Source of the DNA: Solobacterium sp. UBA3691
GTDB taxonomy: Bacteria > Bacillota_I > Bacilli_A > Erysipelotrichales > Erysipelotrichaceae
Assembly: GCA_002372175.1 (NCBI GenBank)
Contig: DFIS01000032.1
Location: forward strand, 1-57,467
Direction: 5' to 3'
Length of the DNA stretch: 57,467 bases
The notes beneath the pieces were generated by a model. That model saw only the letters and a program-made list of their open reading frames with translations. It had not been told where the DNA came from and ran no database searches. Made by a program: the position numbers and the translations under genes. Each line of letters opens with the position of its first letter. Position 1 is the first letter of the stretch. This document shows positions 7,724 through 16,199 of the stretch, piece after piece.

Positions 7724-7816
7724 GGTTAATCAGCCTCCCAAAACACTATTCTATATGAAAAGTACATCTCTGTATATCAGATTTACAGATCATTTCTCCC
7801 GCTTCAAATACCTTTA

Positions 7817-8764
7817 CTATCGGTTATTCAGCAGTCTTTCAGCATTCTCCGTATAGATCCTTGAACGAATCTCATCATATGCATGGTTCTCATCAAAGTG
7901 CTTCTTCTTCGCCAGAATCACCTTTGCGGGTGAATGCGGATAATCAGAGCCAAACACGATATGCGAATCATCTGCAGTCATTCTCAGCATATTCAGCCCA
8001 ACCGGTTCCGGGTCCCCTGCAATATCAAAATACAGCTTGTCAAATTCTGCCCTGGCATCGATCTGTTCCATCATACCCATTCCCGCAAGGATCCCCGATA
8101 CACCCGTAAATCTCTGCAGCATATACGGAAGAAAGGAACCGCAGTGCGGTACGACCCAGCGTATCTCCGGATATCTTGTCAGCACCTGCCGTGACATCAT
8201 ATTCAGTACGGCTCTTGTCGTATCTGCCGGATACTCATAGATGGCAGCTACTGTACCGGTGATGCAGTTCTCCGGTCTTTCTGCTGCCCTGCAGGGATGG
8301 ATGATCACCAGGGCTTTGCGCTCATTCAGTACTTCCATCAACGGATCAAAGAACTTATCTCCAAGATAAATACCATACGCATTGGTCGGCACTTTAACAC
8401 CAACTGCGCCAAGATGATCTATTGCATACACCGCCTCTTTCACTGCCCCTTCCGTATCAGGCAGAGGAATGCCGGCAGCGAAAGAAAACCGGTCAGGATA
8501 TTTCCTGCAGATTTCTGCCGTTTCTTCATTCAGGACACGTGCTGCCTTTCCGGCTTTCTCAGGGTCTCCGTTAAAGATATGAGGCGCAGGTATGGAAAGA
8601 ATTGTACGATCAATTCCCGCTTCATTCATAAACAGCAGATGATCTTCTGCTGTCCACTTCGGCAGAGGAAAACCGTCATCTCTGATCACATCTATGTCCA
8701 GATCATCCATCACTTTGTGAAAAGTATCTGTTACCGGGTGTGCGTGAAAGTCATATACTGTCAT
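7817..8764 (-). CDS. Amidohydrolase family 2 protein (ACMSD-like TIM barrel)
   Basis: A 315-residue metal-dependent hydrolase/decarboxylase of the amidohydrolase-2 family. It opens with YDFHAHP (HxH metal site), has IIHPCRAAE in the middle, PHCGSFLPYM (His ligand) and ends with FGSDYPHSP, where the Asp is the catalytic metal ligand. The start is placed at 8764, preceded by GCAGGAGG; a longer frame to 8824 has no ribosome site. Relatives include aminocarboxymuconate-semialdehyde decarboxylase and resorcylate decarboxylases, so the substrate is probably a carboxylated or amide ring compound, but this cannot be narrowed. It stands alone between the fusion gene and a tRNA. Confidence 0.88.
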   Translation of the reverse strand: MTVYDFHAHPVTDTFHKVMDDLDIDVIRDDGFPLPKWTAEDHLLFMNEAGIDRTILSIPAPHIFNGDPEKAGKAARVLNEETAEICRKYPDRFSFAAGIPLPDTEGAVKEAVYAIDHLGAVGVKVPTNAYGIYLGDKFFDPLMEVLNERKALVIIHPCRAAERPENCITGTVAAIYEYPADTTRAVLNMMSRQVLTRYPEIRWVVPHCGSFLPYMLQRFTGVSGILAGMGMMEQIDARAEFDKLYFDIAGDPEPVGLNMLRMTADDSHIVFGSDYPHSPAKVILAKKKHFDENHAYDEIRSRIYTENAERLLNNR

Positions 8765-8819
8765 AAATCGTAAACCTCCTGCAGTTATCTTCATTATTTG
8801 TATCAGACCAAAAGAAAAA

Positions 8820-8890
8820 AGCACCAGACGGGAATCGAACCCGCGTGTTCAGCTTGGGAAGCTGACGTTCTGCCATTGAACTACTGATGC
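8820..8890 (-). tRNA. tRNA-Gly (anticodon CCC)
   Basis: A 71-base cloverleaf: acceptor GCATCAG/CTGGTGC, anticodon stem TCAGC/GCTGA with loop TTCCCAA, and T arm GCGGG-TTCGATT-CCCGT. U73 discriminator is normal for tRNA-Gly. The 3' CCA is not encoded; TTTTTC follows directly. Confidence 0.93.
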
Positions 8891-8900
8891 GTGCATACCT

Positions 8901-8906
8901 ATTATA
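8901..8906 (-). promoter_or_regulatory. -10 box of tRNA-Gly
   Basis: TATAAT on the minus strand, ending ten bases before the tRNA 5' end. No convincing -35 hexamer at 16-18 bases. Confidence 0.6.
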
Positions 8907-8949
8907 CACGAAATCATGATTCAGGGTATACGATTACTGCAGTTATGTT

Positions 8950-8971
8950 AAGGGGATCTGATGATCCCCTT
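8950..8971 (-). terminator. Terminator of the GmrSD-like gene
   Basis: Perfect 9-bp stem AAGGGGATC / GATCCCCTT with a 4-base loop, twelve bases after the stop codon. The following U tract is weak (TTAACAT). Confidence 0.65.
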
Positions 8972-8983
8972 ACCGTGTATTAC

Positions 8984-11374
8984 TTACTGTTTCTTCAGAC
9001 CGCTGAAAAATCTGCGGACTACCGATGTCTTTTCCTTCGGTTTTTCCTCTGTCTTCTCCTGTACATTCTTCTTGGCAGAGATGATCCGGGTCTCGATCTT
9101 CGGCTGTTTCACTTCCTGCTTCACCGGTTCTTTCTTCACTTCTGCAGGCTTTGTGCTGTTTTCGGTCTGCTTCGGCTTGTTTGAACGGCGGTGATTCTGT
9201 TTCTTCTTAGGCTGTGCATTCTGCTGGGCAGGCTGCTTCTGCGCAGGAGCTTTCTTCTTTCTGTTTTCCTGCTGTTTAGGCTGTTCTGCAGGCTTCTGTG
9301 CGCTTCTGTCGATCTCCCCCGGGATAAACGGCTTACCGTCTTCTCTGGTCCAGAACTGCGCATTATCGCCGCCCCTGTGCAGCAGGAACTGGGCAGCCAT
9401 GTTCAGTGACGGGAACCCGTAGTTGCGGTCAAACTGGATCCGTCCGTTTTCATCTTCGCTGAGTACGCCAAGACCCATCAGGTCATTGAACAGTACCCGC
9501 ATCGTCTTCATCTCCTGTCTGCCGTAAGGCTTCATCGTCGTACCCGCAAGCACTTCGATATCCTTCTCGTTATGGTAGACAGCCTTGGCATTGACACTCG
9601 GTGAAGAGATCACGATCACATCAGCGTCACGGGAATCATCATCCAGATCCTTACCGCCCTCATACGGATAGATCGCAATGATCTCATCTGCCAGTTTCTC
9701 ACATCTTGCCAGGATATCACTGAAGTTCCAGCTGTCCTTCTCCAGGATCTCCGTGTTCATCCGGATATGCTTTGTCTTCGAGAGAACAGACTTCTTGAAG
9801 TTAAAATCCTGGTTCCCCATCAGTGTATTGTCATATTCCGCACACAGTGTGAGGTTGCCGATCAGATTGGCATATAATGTATACTCATCCTGACTCTTGG
9901 CATGTACCGTACGACGCCAGTAGGCATTCGGTCTCTGGGGCATGATATGTTCGATATTCAGATCGGCAGTATCGACCCTGGCTGTTGCCCCGTGATGTTC
10001 GATCCTGTCCAGTACGGCACGGATACACATCAGTGAATAGGCATTGATCTCCTTCAGTGTCTTGCGCAGCTGACTGTCCGTAGGCATGGCCAGAGATTTG
10101 CCTCTGTTCTGGTTGATCAGGAACGTCTTGGTGATCTCATGGATATCCCCGTTCTTGCGCTGATAACGCTTCATGACCGAACGCAGAAGCTGCGGGAAGT
10201 AACGCCCGAGAGAACCGCTCTCATAGCCGCATAACGCTCTTCGTGTCAGGTAGGAGTCGATCAGTCTTATCTGGGCAGCCATCGTTCTGGCTGTGATCTT
10301 TCCCTCCTTGTACAGTCTGTACATCTCCATCAGGAACGGTGCCGGCAGATGGCTCTCATTTCTTCTGAAGTCAGAGAGCACACCCTCCAGTTCTTCATTG
10401 GCACAGGGACCGTTGTAGATCTCATCGAAATACATGCAGTACTGCAGAATATCCTGCATGCGCTTTGTACGCTCACCCTCCGCCTTCTTCCAGTACTCCT
10501 TGAAGCCTTCATAGATATCCCTGCGGTTAAGCAGATTGTATGTCTTGGTGGCCAGGTAATAGCGGAAGAACTCTTCAAGACGGCGGGAATCCGGGAAGTA
10601 CTTCTCCAGCGGCTGCCAGTACATCCGGTAGTTTCTTTCCTGGACATCGTTGGGATCATTCATCAGGATATAATTGCGGATCAGATCAGCACTGGTCAGC
10701 GGTGCTCCGGTCGAGTTGATCGATTCAAAGATCTGCTGGGCATTGTCATTGTCCGATAACGGAAACATCAGGATATCGATACGGGAAAGACTGTCCAGAA
10801 TCTCGGTCAGACTGTACTGCTTCTGCAGCTTCAGTATTCTCTGATAGATAGCTTCGTAATTGCGGTAAACATTTGACTCACGGTCCTTGCGCTCAAGAGC
10901 CGCATCCCCGCCGTACAGCAGCTTTTCAAAGACATCATCGTCACTGACAGCCGGCTTCAGACGCATCTGTGCTTCCCCTGCCAGATGTCTGTTATACAGG
11001 TAATAATCATCGATCATCCCCTCGACATCCCTGGCATTGTTTTCTCTGGCCGCCCGCTTCAGACTGAGCAGGAAGATGAACGAAGTCGTCAGACGCTGCT
11101 GACCATCAACGATCTGGATCTGTTTGAACATGGCGGAGATATCCGTCTCCATGTAGATGATGATACCGAGAAAATGATTGACTGTTCTTCTCGCCAGAAG
11201 ATCTTCAATATCATTCATGTATCTGGCTGTTTCACGGTCAGGAAGCCAGGTATAGTTTCTCTGGTATACAGGGATGACAAACTGTGAGCCCATCATGGAC
11301 TTGATGAAATTTGCCATTGAACTGCGTACAGGCGGCCTGATCACCGCCGGGTTCTGGTTTACATTAAGTGTCAT
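8984..11374 (-). CDS. GmrSD-like (DUF262-DUF1524) restriction protein with RAMA-like domain and basic tail
   Basis: A 796-residue protein. The N-terminal DUF262 domain has FVIPVYQRNYTW (32-43) and IVDGQQR (88-94), the ParB-like nucleotide-binding motifs of GmrS. The DUF1524 part has an HNH-type nuclease motif: NIEHIMPQ (473-480) and IGNLTLCAEYDN...FNFKK (505-528). GmrSD and relatives (type IV restriction, e.g. BrxU, SspE) cut modified phage DNA. Beyond these, residues about 586-683 resemble a RAMA-type domain, ending FPSLNMAAQFLLHRGGDNAQFWTREDG, which fits the family's closing S..AA......N...FW pattern; RAMA domains are predicted modified-DNA readers. Residues 690-796 are a Lys/Pro/Gln-rich basic tail ending RRFFSGLKKQ. 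No methylase or other defence gene is adjacent. Weak ribosome site. Confidence 0.88.
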   Translation of the reverse strand: MTLNVNQNPAVIRPPVRSSMANFIKSMMGSQFVIPVYQRNYTWLPDRETARYMNDIEDLLARRTVNHFLGIIIYMETDISAMFKQIQIVDGQQRLTTSFIFLLSLKRAARENNARDVEGMIDDYYLYNRHLAGEAQMRLKPAVSDDDVFEKLLYGGDAALERKDRESNVYRNYEAIYQRILKLQKQYSLTEILDSLSRIDILMFPLSDNDNAQQIFESINSTGAPLTSADLIRNYILMNDPNDVQERNYRMYWQPLEKYFPDSRRLEEFFRYYLATKTYNLLNRRDIYEGFKEYWKKAEGERTKRMQDILQYCMYFDEIYNGPCANEELEGVLSDFRRNESHLPAPFLMEMYRLYKEGKITARTMAAQIRLIDSYLTRRALCGYESGSLGRYFPQLLRSVMKRYQRKNGDIHEITKTFLINQNRGKSLAMPTDSQLRKTLKEINAYSLMCIRAVLDRIEHHGATARVDTADLNIEHIMPQRPNAYWRRTVHAKSQDEYTLYANLIGNLTLCAEYDNTLMGNQDFNFKKSVLSKTKHIRMNTEILEKDSWNFSDILARCEKLADEIIAIYPYEGGKDLDDDSRDADVIVISSPSVNAKAVYHNEKDIEVLAGTTMKPYGRQEMKTMRVLFNDLMGLGVLSEDENGRIQFDRNYGFPSLNMAAQFLLHRGGDNAQFWTREDGKPFIPGEIDRSAQKPAEQPKQQENRKKKAPAQKQPAQQNAQPKKKQNHRRSNKPKQTENSTKPAEVKKEPVKQEVKQPKIETRIISAKKNVQEKTEEKPKEKTSVVRRFFSGLKKQ

Positions 11375-11816
11375 ATATTATCTCTTTGGATCCGGTTTGC
11401 GTCCGTGGATCTGCGGACATGACAAAATTCTTTCACACTGAAAACGTGAAAAGAATCATGCAGAATGATCGGAAGTACTGTTCAACAGTATAGGCATGTA
11501 TACAGACAGAATGACCGCATGACGTGGCGATAGTCACCGGCAGCTGTCCGGTACTGACCGTGATCTGTTCGTTGTCTTCCGTGAACGGAGAATGCTCCGT
11601 AACATTGATCTCTGCTTGAATCGGGCAACAGGTGATGTTCCCATCTCAGTCAGCCGGCATATACTGCAGGAATGCGGAGAAAATACACTGGTACAGGACC
11701 GCTGTATCCAAAACAGAACGCCGGAAAATATACCTGTCGGTTGGCATCATCAGATATGGTCTGAAAAGAAGAATATCTGCAGGGAACTGTCATTATTATA
11801 CCTCACGGAAAGAAAA
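11375..11816. other. 440-bp intergenic region upstream of the GmrSD-like gene
   Basis: No credible gene is seen. It holds a small GTCCG/CGGAC hairpin at 11401-11418 and the larger inverted repeat at 11427-11456. A short plus-strand frame starting near 11592 runs into udp antisense and shows no ribosome site, so it is not called. The length could accommodate a regulatory leader or small RNA, but no known RNA family is recognised. Confidence 0.5.
11427..11456. repeat. Inverted repeat upstream of the GmrSD-like gene
   Basis: ATTCTTTCAC pairs with GTGAAAAGAAT across a 9-base loop, with a single bulged base. It lies about 55-80 bases before the start codon of the restriction gene, a fit place for an operator, or it may be an RNA hairpin. 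Confidence 0.45.
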
Positions 11817-11820
11817 AGAA

Positions 11821-11836
11821 GAAGGATGTCTCCTTC
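11821..11836 (-). terminator. Terminator of udp
   Basis: Minus strand GAAGGA-GACA-TCCTTC followed by TTCTTTTTCTTT. It starts just after the udp stop codon and ends the NAGPA-NTF2-udp operon. Confidence 0.8.
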
Positions 11837-11839
11837 CTC

Positions 11840-12619
11840 TTACCGTGCATTATCTTCTCTGATCAGAACCCGGACAGCTTCGATCGCACAGCGTATAGCC
11901 ATATCCGTATCGTGGACCTGCGGATTGGGCAGGCCTGCCTTCGCTCTTTCCTGGTTGGCTACAGCCAGCAGCACCGTGCCGCAGCGGACTCTGAGATAGC
12001 TTGCGACAGTGAACAGCGCTGCCGATTCCATCTCACTGGCCAGCGTACCAAGACGGCACCAGGCATCCCACTTGTTCAGAAGCTCGGCACTGTTGGGCAG
12101 TGTCTCGGGACGATGCTGACCATAGAAGGCATCCTTGCACTGAACGATACCGGTGTGGTACGGCGCGCCGACCGTACGGGCAGCTTCGACCATGGCATTG
12201 ACGACATCGAGACTGGCCACAGCCGGGAACTCGATCGGTGCATATTCCTTGGAAGTACCTTCCATACGGATCGCTCCGGTTGCGATCACAAGATCTCCGC
12301 TCTTGACATTCAGGTCCATGCCGCCGCAGGTACCCACACGCAGGAACGTATCCGCACCGCAGACCGTCAGCTCCTCCATCGCAATGGCCGCACTCGGTCC
12401 GCCGATTCCGGAAGAAGTCACAGATACCGGCACCCCGTCGATCAGCCCTGTATATGTCACATATTCACGGCTGTCGGCGATAAGTCTCGGCTCATCAAAG
12501 TAGGCTGCGATCTTGGCGCAGCGCTTAGGATCCCCGGGAATCAGCACATACCTCCCCACTTCACCCTGTGCAACACCAATATGATACTGTCTGCCGCTTC
12601 CTTCCGAATAATCGATCAT
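11840..12619 (-). CDS. udp: Uridine phosphorylase
   Basis: A 259-residue nucleoside phosphorylase of the NP-I family, cleaving uridine with phosphate to uracil and ribose-1-phosphate. Family marks are LIPGDPKRCAKIA (phosphate-binding GDP), TSSGIGGPSAAIAMEEL, FLRVGTCGG (Arg of the phosphate site), EFPAVAS and the ribose-binding EMESAAL. The combination fits uridine rather than purine phosphorylase, although a broader nucleoside range cannot be excluded. AAGGAG precedes the ATG. It is the last gene of a three-gene run with two membrane-anchored proteins upstream (11-base gap). Confidence 0.9.
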   Translation of the reverse strand: MIDYSEGSGRQYHIGVAQGEVGRYVLIPGDPKRCAKIAAYFDEPRLIADSREYVTYTGLIDGVPVSVTSSGIGGPSAAIAMEELTVCGADTFLRVGTCGGMDLNVKSGDLVIATGAIRMEGTSKEYAPIEFPAVASLDVVNAMVEAARTVGAPYHTGIVQCKDAFYGQHRPETLPNSAELLNKWDAWCRLGTLASEMESAALFTVASYLRVRCGTVLLAVANQERAKAGLPNPQVHDTDMAIRCAIEAVRVLIREDNAR

Positions 12620-12630
12620 GGTCTTTCTCC

Positions 12631-13716
12631 TTAATAGTTCTTCTCGTATAAAGGGTTAAGCTCGGAATCAATTCCCATGCCGGCAATCTTCCATACACCG
12701 TTCTGCCGAACGAGGGAAACCTGATAGCCGGAATGCCATGTACGGTGAACCTCACCGTTGTCCGCAAAGTATTCAAATGTTACATAGCCAACGACACTGT
12801 CTTCACTCTGGGCAATGACGTTGAACGCCTTCTGATTGCTGAAGTTGGATGTACCATGGGCTGTAAACCATGCATTCTGCATCGTTGAGATACGGTCATA
12901 CCAGTCGGATGCCGTAACGGAGATGGCTGCCACCTGACCAAGTGTTGCTTCCTGAGCAGGCAGTTTCGCACATGTCGTCGCATAGCTGACCAGTGTGTTC
13001 AGCACTTCCGGATCCGTTATTGCTTCACCGACGTAGATCGTGCCTGTAACAACATCTTTCAGGGTCGTATATTCACCGTCTCCCATCATCTCGATCTTTG
13101 GTTCACCAAGCAGATTCTCAAGCAGATATGTATCTACCTTGGGGGCTGTGGACTGATCCTTCATACCCTTGAAGTTGGTCGCTGTCTCGTTATATATGAT
13201 CATGTTGTCTTCGGTCATCTCAATACCGTTGACCTTGATCTTATACCCTGTAGGAACTTCGATCGTATAGCTGTTGTTGCCGCTGAACTCCGTAGACGCA
13301 TGGTATGTACCATCAGCCGCCTGCAGCAGTCTCAGGGATGCGAGATAATTGCCTCCGCTGTAGAGATCATATACATCAACACCGTCTACGGTATCCACTT
13401 TGTAGAACTCAATGGCGGAAAGATCAGCGTCCTTGTAGATCTCCTGCAGTTTGGCAATATACTCTTCTCTGCCGTTCAGGTGCGGAGCGATCAGCTGTGA
13501 ATCTTCATAGACACCGCTGTAGTCTCCGGCCTTCAGTCTTGCGAAATACTCCGAGATCGCACTCTCCGGCATCGATGCTTCTTCCTCGGCAAACTCCTTG
13601 CGGGCATTGTTCAGGAACAAGAACGAACCGCCGACACATCCGATCAGAACGAGCAGGATCAGTATGATACCGACAAGAGGATTCATGCCTCTTCTTCTTT
13701 TTCTTACTGTCGTCAT
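12631..13716 (-). CDS. Membrane-anchored protein with NTF2-like extracellular part, unknown function
   Basis: A 361-residue protein. It starts MTTVRKRRRGMNPLVG, followed by one transmembrane helix (about 13-35), so the rest faces outward. The region after the anchor (ISEYFARLKAGDYSGVYEDS) resembles an NTF2-like fold such as the N-terminal part of some penicillin-binding proteins, and the C-terminus has another NTF2-like end (HSGYQVSLVRQNGVWKIAGMGID). Start at 13716 is chosen for GGAGGG nine bases upstream; the ATG lies one base after the stop of the NAGPA gene. The N-terminal anchor RKRRRGMNPLV is nearly the same as in that upstream gene, suggesting co-function. No catalytic motif is seen. 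Confidence 0.85.
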   Translation of the reverse strand: MTTVRKRRRGMNPLVGIILILLVLIGCVGGSFLFLNNARKEFAEEEASMPESAISEYFARLKAGDYSGVYEDSQLIAPHLNGREEYIAKLQEIYKDADLSAIEFYKVDTVDGVDVYDLYSGGNYLASLRLLQAADGTYHASTEFSGNNSYTIEVPTGYKIKVNGIEMTEDNMIIYNETATNFKGMKDQSTAPKVDTYLLENLLGEPKIEMMGDGEYTTLKDVVTGTIYVGEAITDPEVLNTLVSYATTCAKLPAQEATLGQVAAISVTASDWYDRISTMQNAWFTAHGTSNFSNQKAFNVIAQSEDSVVGYVTFEYFADNGEVHRTWHSGYQVSLVRQNGVWKIAGMGIDSELNPLYEKNY

Positions 13717-13717
13717 C

Positions 13718-14698
13718 TTACTCACCCTCCACGATAAAGGCTGTCGGCAGGTGTCTGGAACCGTACATGGAGACAGTTGTATTGACATAGTCGCCGTTAT
13801 AGATCATGGCCGTAGAGTTGCCGCCGTCCAGGTTTGCCGCATTTACCGCATCATACTTCTGGAAGATCTCGACAACATCTTCATACAGGGAACCAAAGGA
13901 ACTCGGTCCTCTGCCGTCGATCGTCAGCAGCAGGAAAGATCCGTCACTGGACTGACCGATCGCTGTACGGGGATTCAGCATCGGGTAGTCACCCTGTCCC
14001 TTCCTGAACAGCACTTCATAGTTGCGGATAAAGACAGGACCGAAGGTAACTGCTTCCTGAATACCCCAGGACAGAGCATCCTTGGCTGTAGCATCTACAC
14101 AGTACAGGTTGTATTTATCATCAATACCGATGATCGGCAGGTATTCATTCATACTGCCGCTGATCAGCTTGCCGTTATGGATAACGATACCCCAGGCTCT
14201 GCCGCCGTTGCCGGTACCGCCCGCATCCATGAAACCGCCGGCGTTGATACCGCCTATAGCGTTATTCATTCTGACATAATCCTCAAGACTCGGTGCCTGC
14301 ATGCCGTTATCCATATTCGGATTGACCGCAACCTTCAGTCTCTTCTGATCATGTACGATCATCATATATCCTTCATAAGTAGAACCGGTAATATGAACGA
14401 TCTCAACACCGTCGGCATCGACCGTGCCGCCCGTATTGATCTCCTTCGGTCTTTCCGGCACCGTATCATTGCGCATGCTTTCCCACTGTTCATCGGTATA
14501 GAACATCTTCGCAATCTTGGCTTCACCGCTGTCTTCATCCAGGTCTCTGATCGCCTGTCGGCTGTAAGCCACCGCATCACCGGCATATTTTTCCTTCATG
14601 TAGAGGTATCCTGTCACCCCTGCCGATACGATCATGATCAGCAGGCACAGAAGAACCACCACAAGCGGATTCATTCCACGTCTTCTTTTCACCGCCAT
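13718..14698 (-). CDS. Membrane-anchored phosphodiester glycosidase (NAGPA domain) protein
   Basis: A 326-residue protein with anchor KRRRGMNPLV plus one transmembrane helix (about 11-31). The outside part is an NAGPA domain: GGINAGGFMDAGG, FGPVFIRNYEV, NPRTAIGQSSDGSFLLLTIDGR and the hallmark NAANLDGGNSTAMIYNG. This family includes the mammalian uncovering enzyme that cleaves GlcNAc-1-phosphodiesters, and in bacteria is linked with exopolysaccharide or teichoic-acid sugar phosphodiesters. AAAGGAG precedes the ATG. First gene of the operon with the NTF2-like anchored protein and udp. The exact substrate cannot be read. Confidence 0.9.
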   Translation of the reverse strand: MAVKRRRGMNPLVVVLLCLLIMIVSAGVTGYLYMKEKYAGDAVAYSRQAIRDLDEDSGEAKIAKMFYTDEQWESMRNDTVPERPKEINTGGTVDADGVEIVHITGSTYEGYMMIVHDQKRLKVAVNPNMDNGMQAPSLEDYVRMNNAIGGINAGGFMDAGGTGNGGRAWGIVIHNGKLISGSMNEYLPIIGIDDKYNLYCVDATAKDALSWGIQEAVTFGPVFIRNYEVLFRKGQGDYPMLNPRTAIGQSSDGSFLLLTIDGRGPSSFGSLYEDVVEIFQKYDAVNAANLDGGNSTAMIYNGDYVNTTVSMYGSRHLPTAFIVEGE

Positions 14699-14743
14699 GT
14701 ATAATCTCCTTTAAACCATACTATTATAGCTGTTCAGACTGTC

Positions 14744-16096
14744 TCATTCAATTGAATGACCGCCCTGTTTGGCAAGTTCTTCTCTTTTTATCTTTTTCCA
14801 GGCTTCGATCTGTTCCTTGCGTTCCTTTACCCGTCTCTCCACACCCTGCTCGGTAGGATTGTAATAGTGCTTATCCTTCAGCGAATCCGGCAGACACTGC
14901 ATCGCCGAAAGCTTCTCCTTCGTATCATGTGCATAGATATACCCTTCCCCGTATCCCAGTTCCTTCATCAGGGAAGTCGGAGCATTGCGGATCTGCAGAG
15001 GCACAGGTTCATCGATCATCTTCAATGCGTCTTCCTTCGCTGTCATATAGGCAACTTCCAGGGCATTGGATTTCGGTGCCAGTGAGCAGAAAACGACCGC
15101 ATGGGTCAGATGCACGCTGCACTCCGGCATACCGATAAAATGACATGCCTGATATGCCGCAACCGCGATCTCCAGAGCTCTGCTGTCAGCCATACCGACA
15201 TCCTCCGAGGCAAACCGGACGACACGTCTGGCAATATACAGGGGATCTTCACCGGCCTCCAGCATCCTCGCCAGCCAGTAGACAGCCGCATCCGCATCAC
15301 TGTTGCGCATCGACTTGTGCAGAGCACTGATCAGATTGTAATGTTCTTCACCATTCTTATCGTACAGTAAAGCCTTGCGGGACATGCACTGTTCCACCAC
15401 TTCCAGAGTTACCTTTGACTCAAAGACATCCCCTTCGCCGTTCAGCACAGCCATCTCCAGTGTATTCAATGCAGTTCTGGCATCACCGTTGGCATACCCG
15501 GCGATCAGATCCAGCAGATGATCATCGATCTCCACCTTCCAGTCACCGAATCCCCTTGGATCCGTAACAGCCTTCTTCAGCAGTGCAAAGAGATCTTCCC
15601 TTGTCAAAGCATGCAGGACAAAGACCTTACAGCGGGACAAAAGAGCTGAATTCACCTCAAACGAAGGATTCTCTGTCGTCGCCCCGATCAGGATGATCGA
15701 ACCCCTCTCCACATACGGCAGAAAGGCATCCTGCTGAGCTTTATTAAAACGATGGATCTCATCCACAAACACGATCGTCTTGACCCCAAGCAGACGGTTA
15801 TCCTCCGCCTTGGCCATGACTTCCTTGATCTCCTTAATACCGCTGGTCACAGCCGAAAAGTTGATAAACCTGGCTTTGGTATATTTCGCAATGATCCGTG
15901 CCAGTGTTGTCTTACCGACGCCGGGAGGTCCCCACAGGATCATTGACTGCACTTCATCACGGTCGATCATCCGCCGCAGGATCTTCCCCTCACCGAGAAG
16001 ATGATCCTGCCCGGCATAGTCTTCCAGCGTCTCCGGACGCATGCGATCGGCTAACGGTGTTGTCTCTGCACGGTTATCAAATAAAGTTTCACTCAT
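14744..16096 (-). CDS. rarA: Replication-associated recombination protein A (AAA+ ATPase RarA)
   Basis: A 450-residue clamp-loader-like ATPase acting at stalled replication forks. It has PLADRMRPETLEDYAGQ at the start, Walker A GPPGVGKTT at 56-64, Walker B VDEIHRFN at 111-118, sensor region GATTENPSFEVNSALLSRC, and the C-terminal tetramerisation part with YDKNGEEHYNLISALHKSMRNSDADAAVYWLARM. Length and motifs match the family throughout. AAGGAG gives the start. Single-gene unit. Confidence 0.97.
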   Translation of the reverse strand: MSETLFDNRAETTPLADRMRPETLEDYAGQDHLLGEGKILRRMIDRDEVQSMILWGPPGVGKTTLARIIAKYTKARFINFSAVTSGIKEIKEVMAKAEDNRLLGVKTIVFVDEIHRFNKAQQDAFLPYVERGSIILIGATTENPSFEVNSALLSRCKVFVLHALTREDLFALLKKAVTDPRGFGDWKVEIDDHLLDLIAGYANGDARTALNTLEMAVLNGEGDVFESKVTLEVVEQCMSRKALLYDKNGEEHYNLISALHKSMRNSDADAAVYWLARMLEAGEDPLYIARRVVRFASEDVGMADSRALEIAVAAYQACHFIGMPECSVHLTHAVVFCSLAPKSNALEVAYMTAKEDALKMIDEPVPLQIRNAPTSLMKELGYGEGYIYAHDTKEKLSAMQCLPDSLKDKHYYNPTEQGVERRVKERKEQIEAWKKIKREELAKQGGHSIE

Positions 16097-16172
16097 GCGT
16101 ATACTCCTTGTTTATTATTGTACTCTGATAAAGCGTAAATAGCCATAATACGCAACAGATTTACGCATGAGA

Positions 16173-16194
16173 AAAGGGATGAAACCATCCCTTT
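16173..16194 (-). terminator. Terminator of the enoate-reductase-like gene
   Basis: Perfect 9-bp stem AAAGGGATG / CATCCCTTT with a 4-base loop, six bases after the stop codon; U tract is short (TTTTCTC). Confidence 0.75.
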
Positions 16195-16199
16195 ACCTC

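Noticed and set aside
11592..11999. Plus-strand frame in the intergenic region upstream of the GmrSD-like gene
   Set aside because: It extends into udp antisense, lacks a ribosome site and shows no protein-like pattern.
13598..14704. Plus-strand 368-codon frame opposite the NAGPA gene
   Set aside because: Antisense shadow; NAGPA motifs lie on the minus strand.
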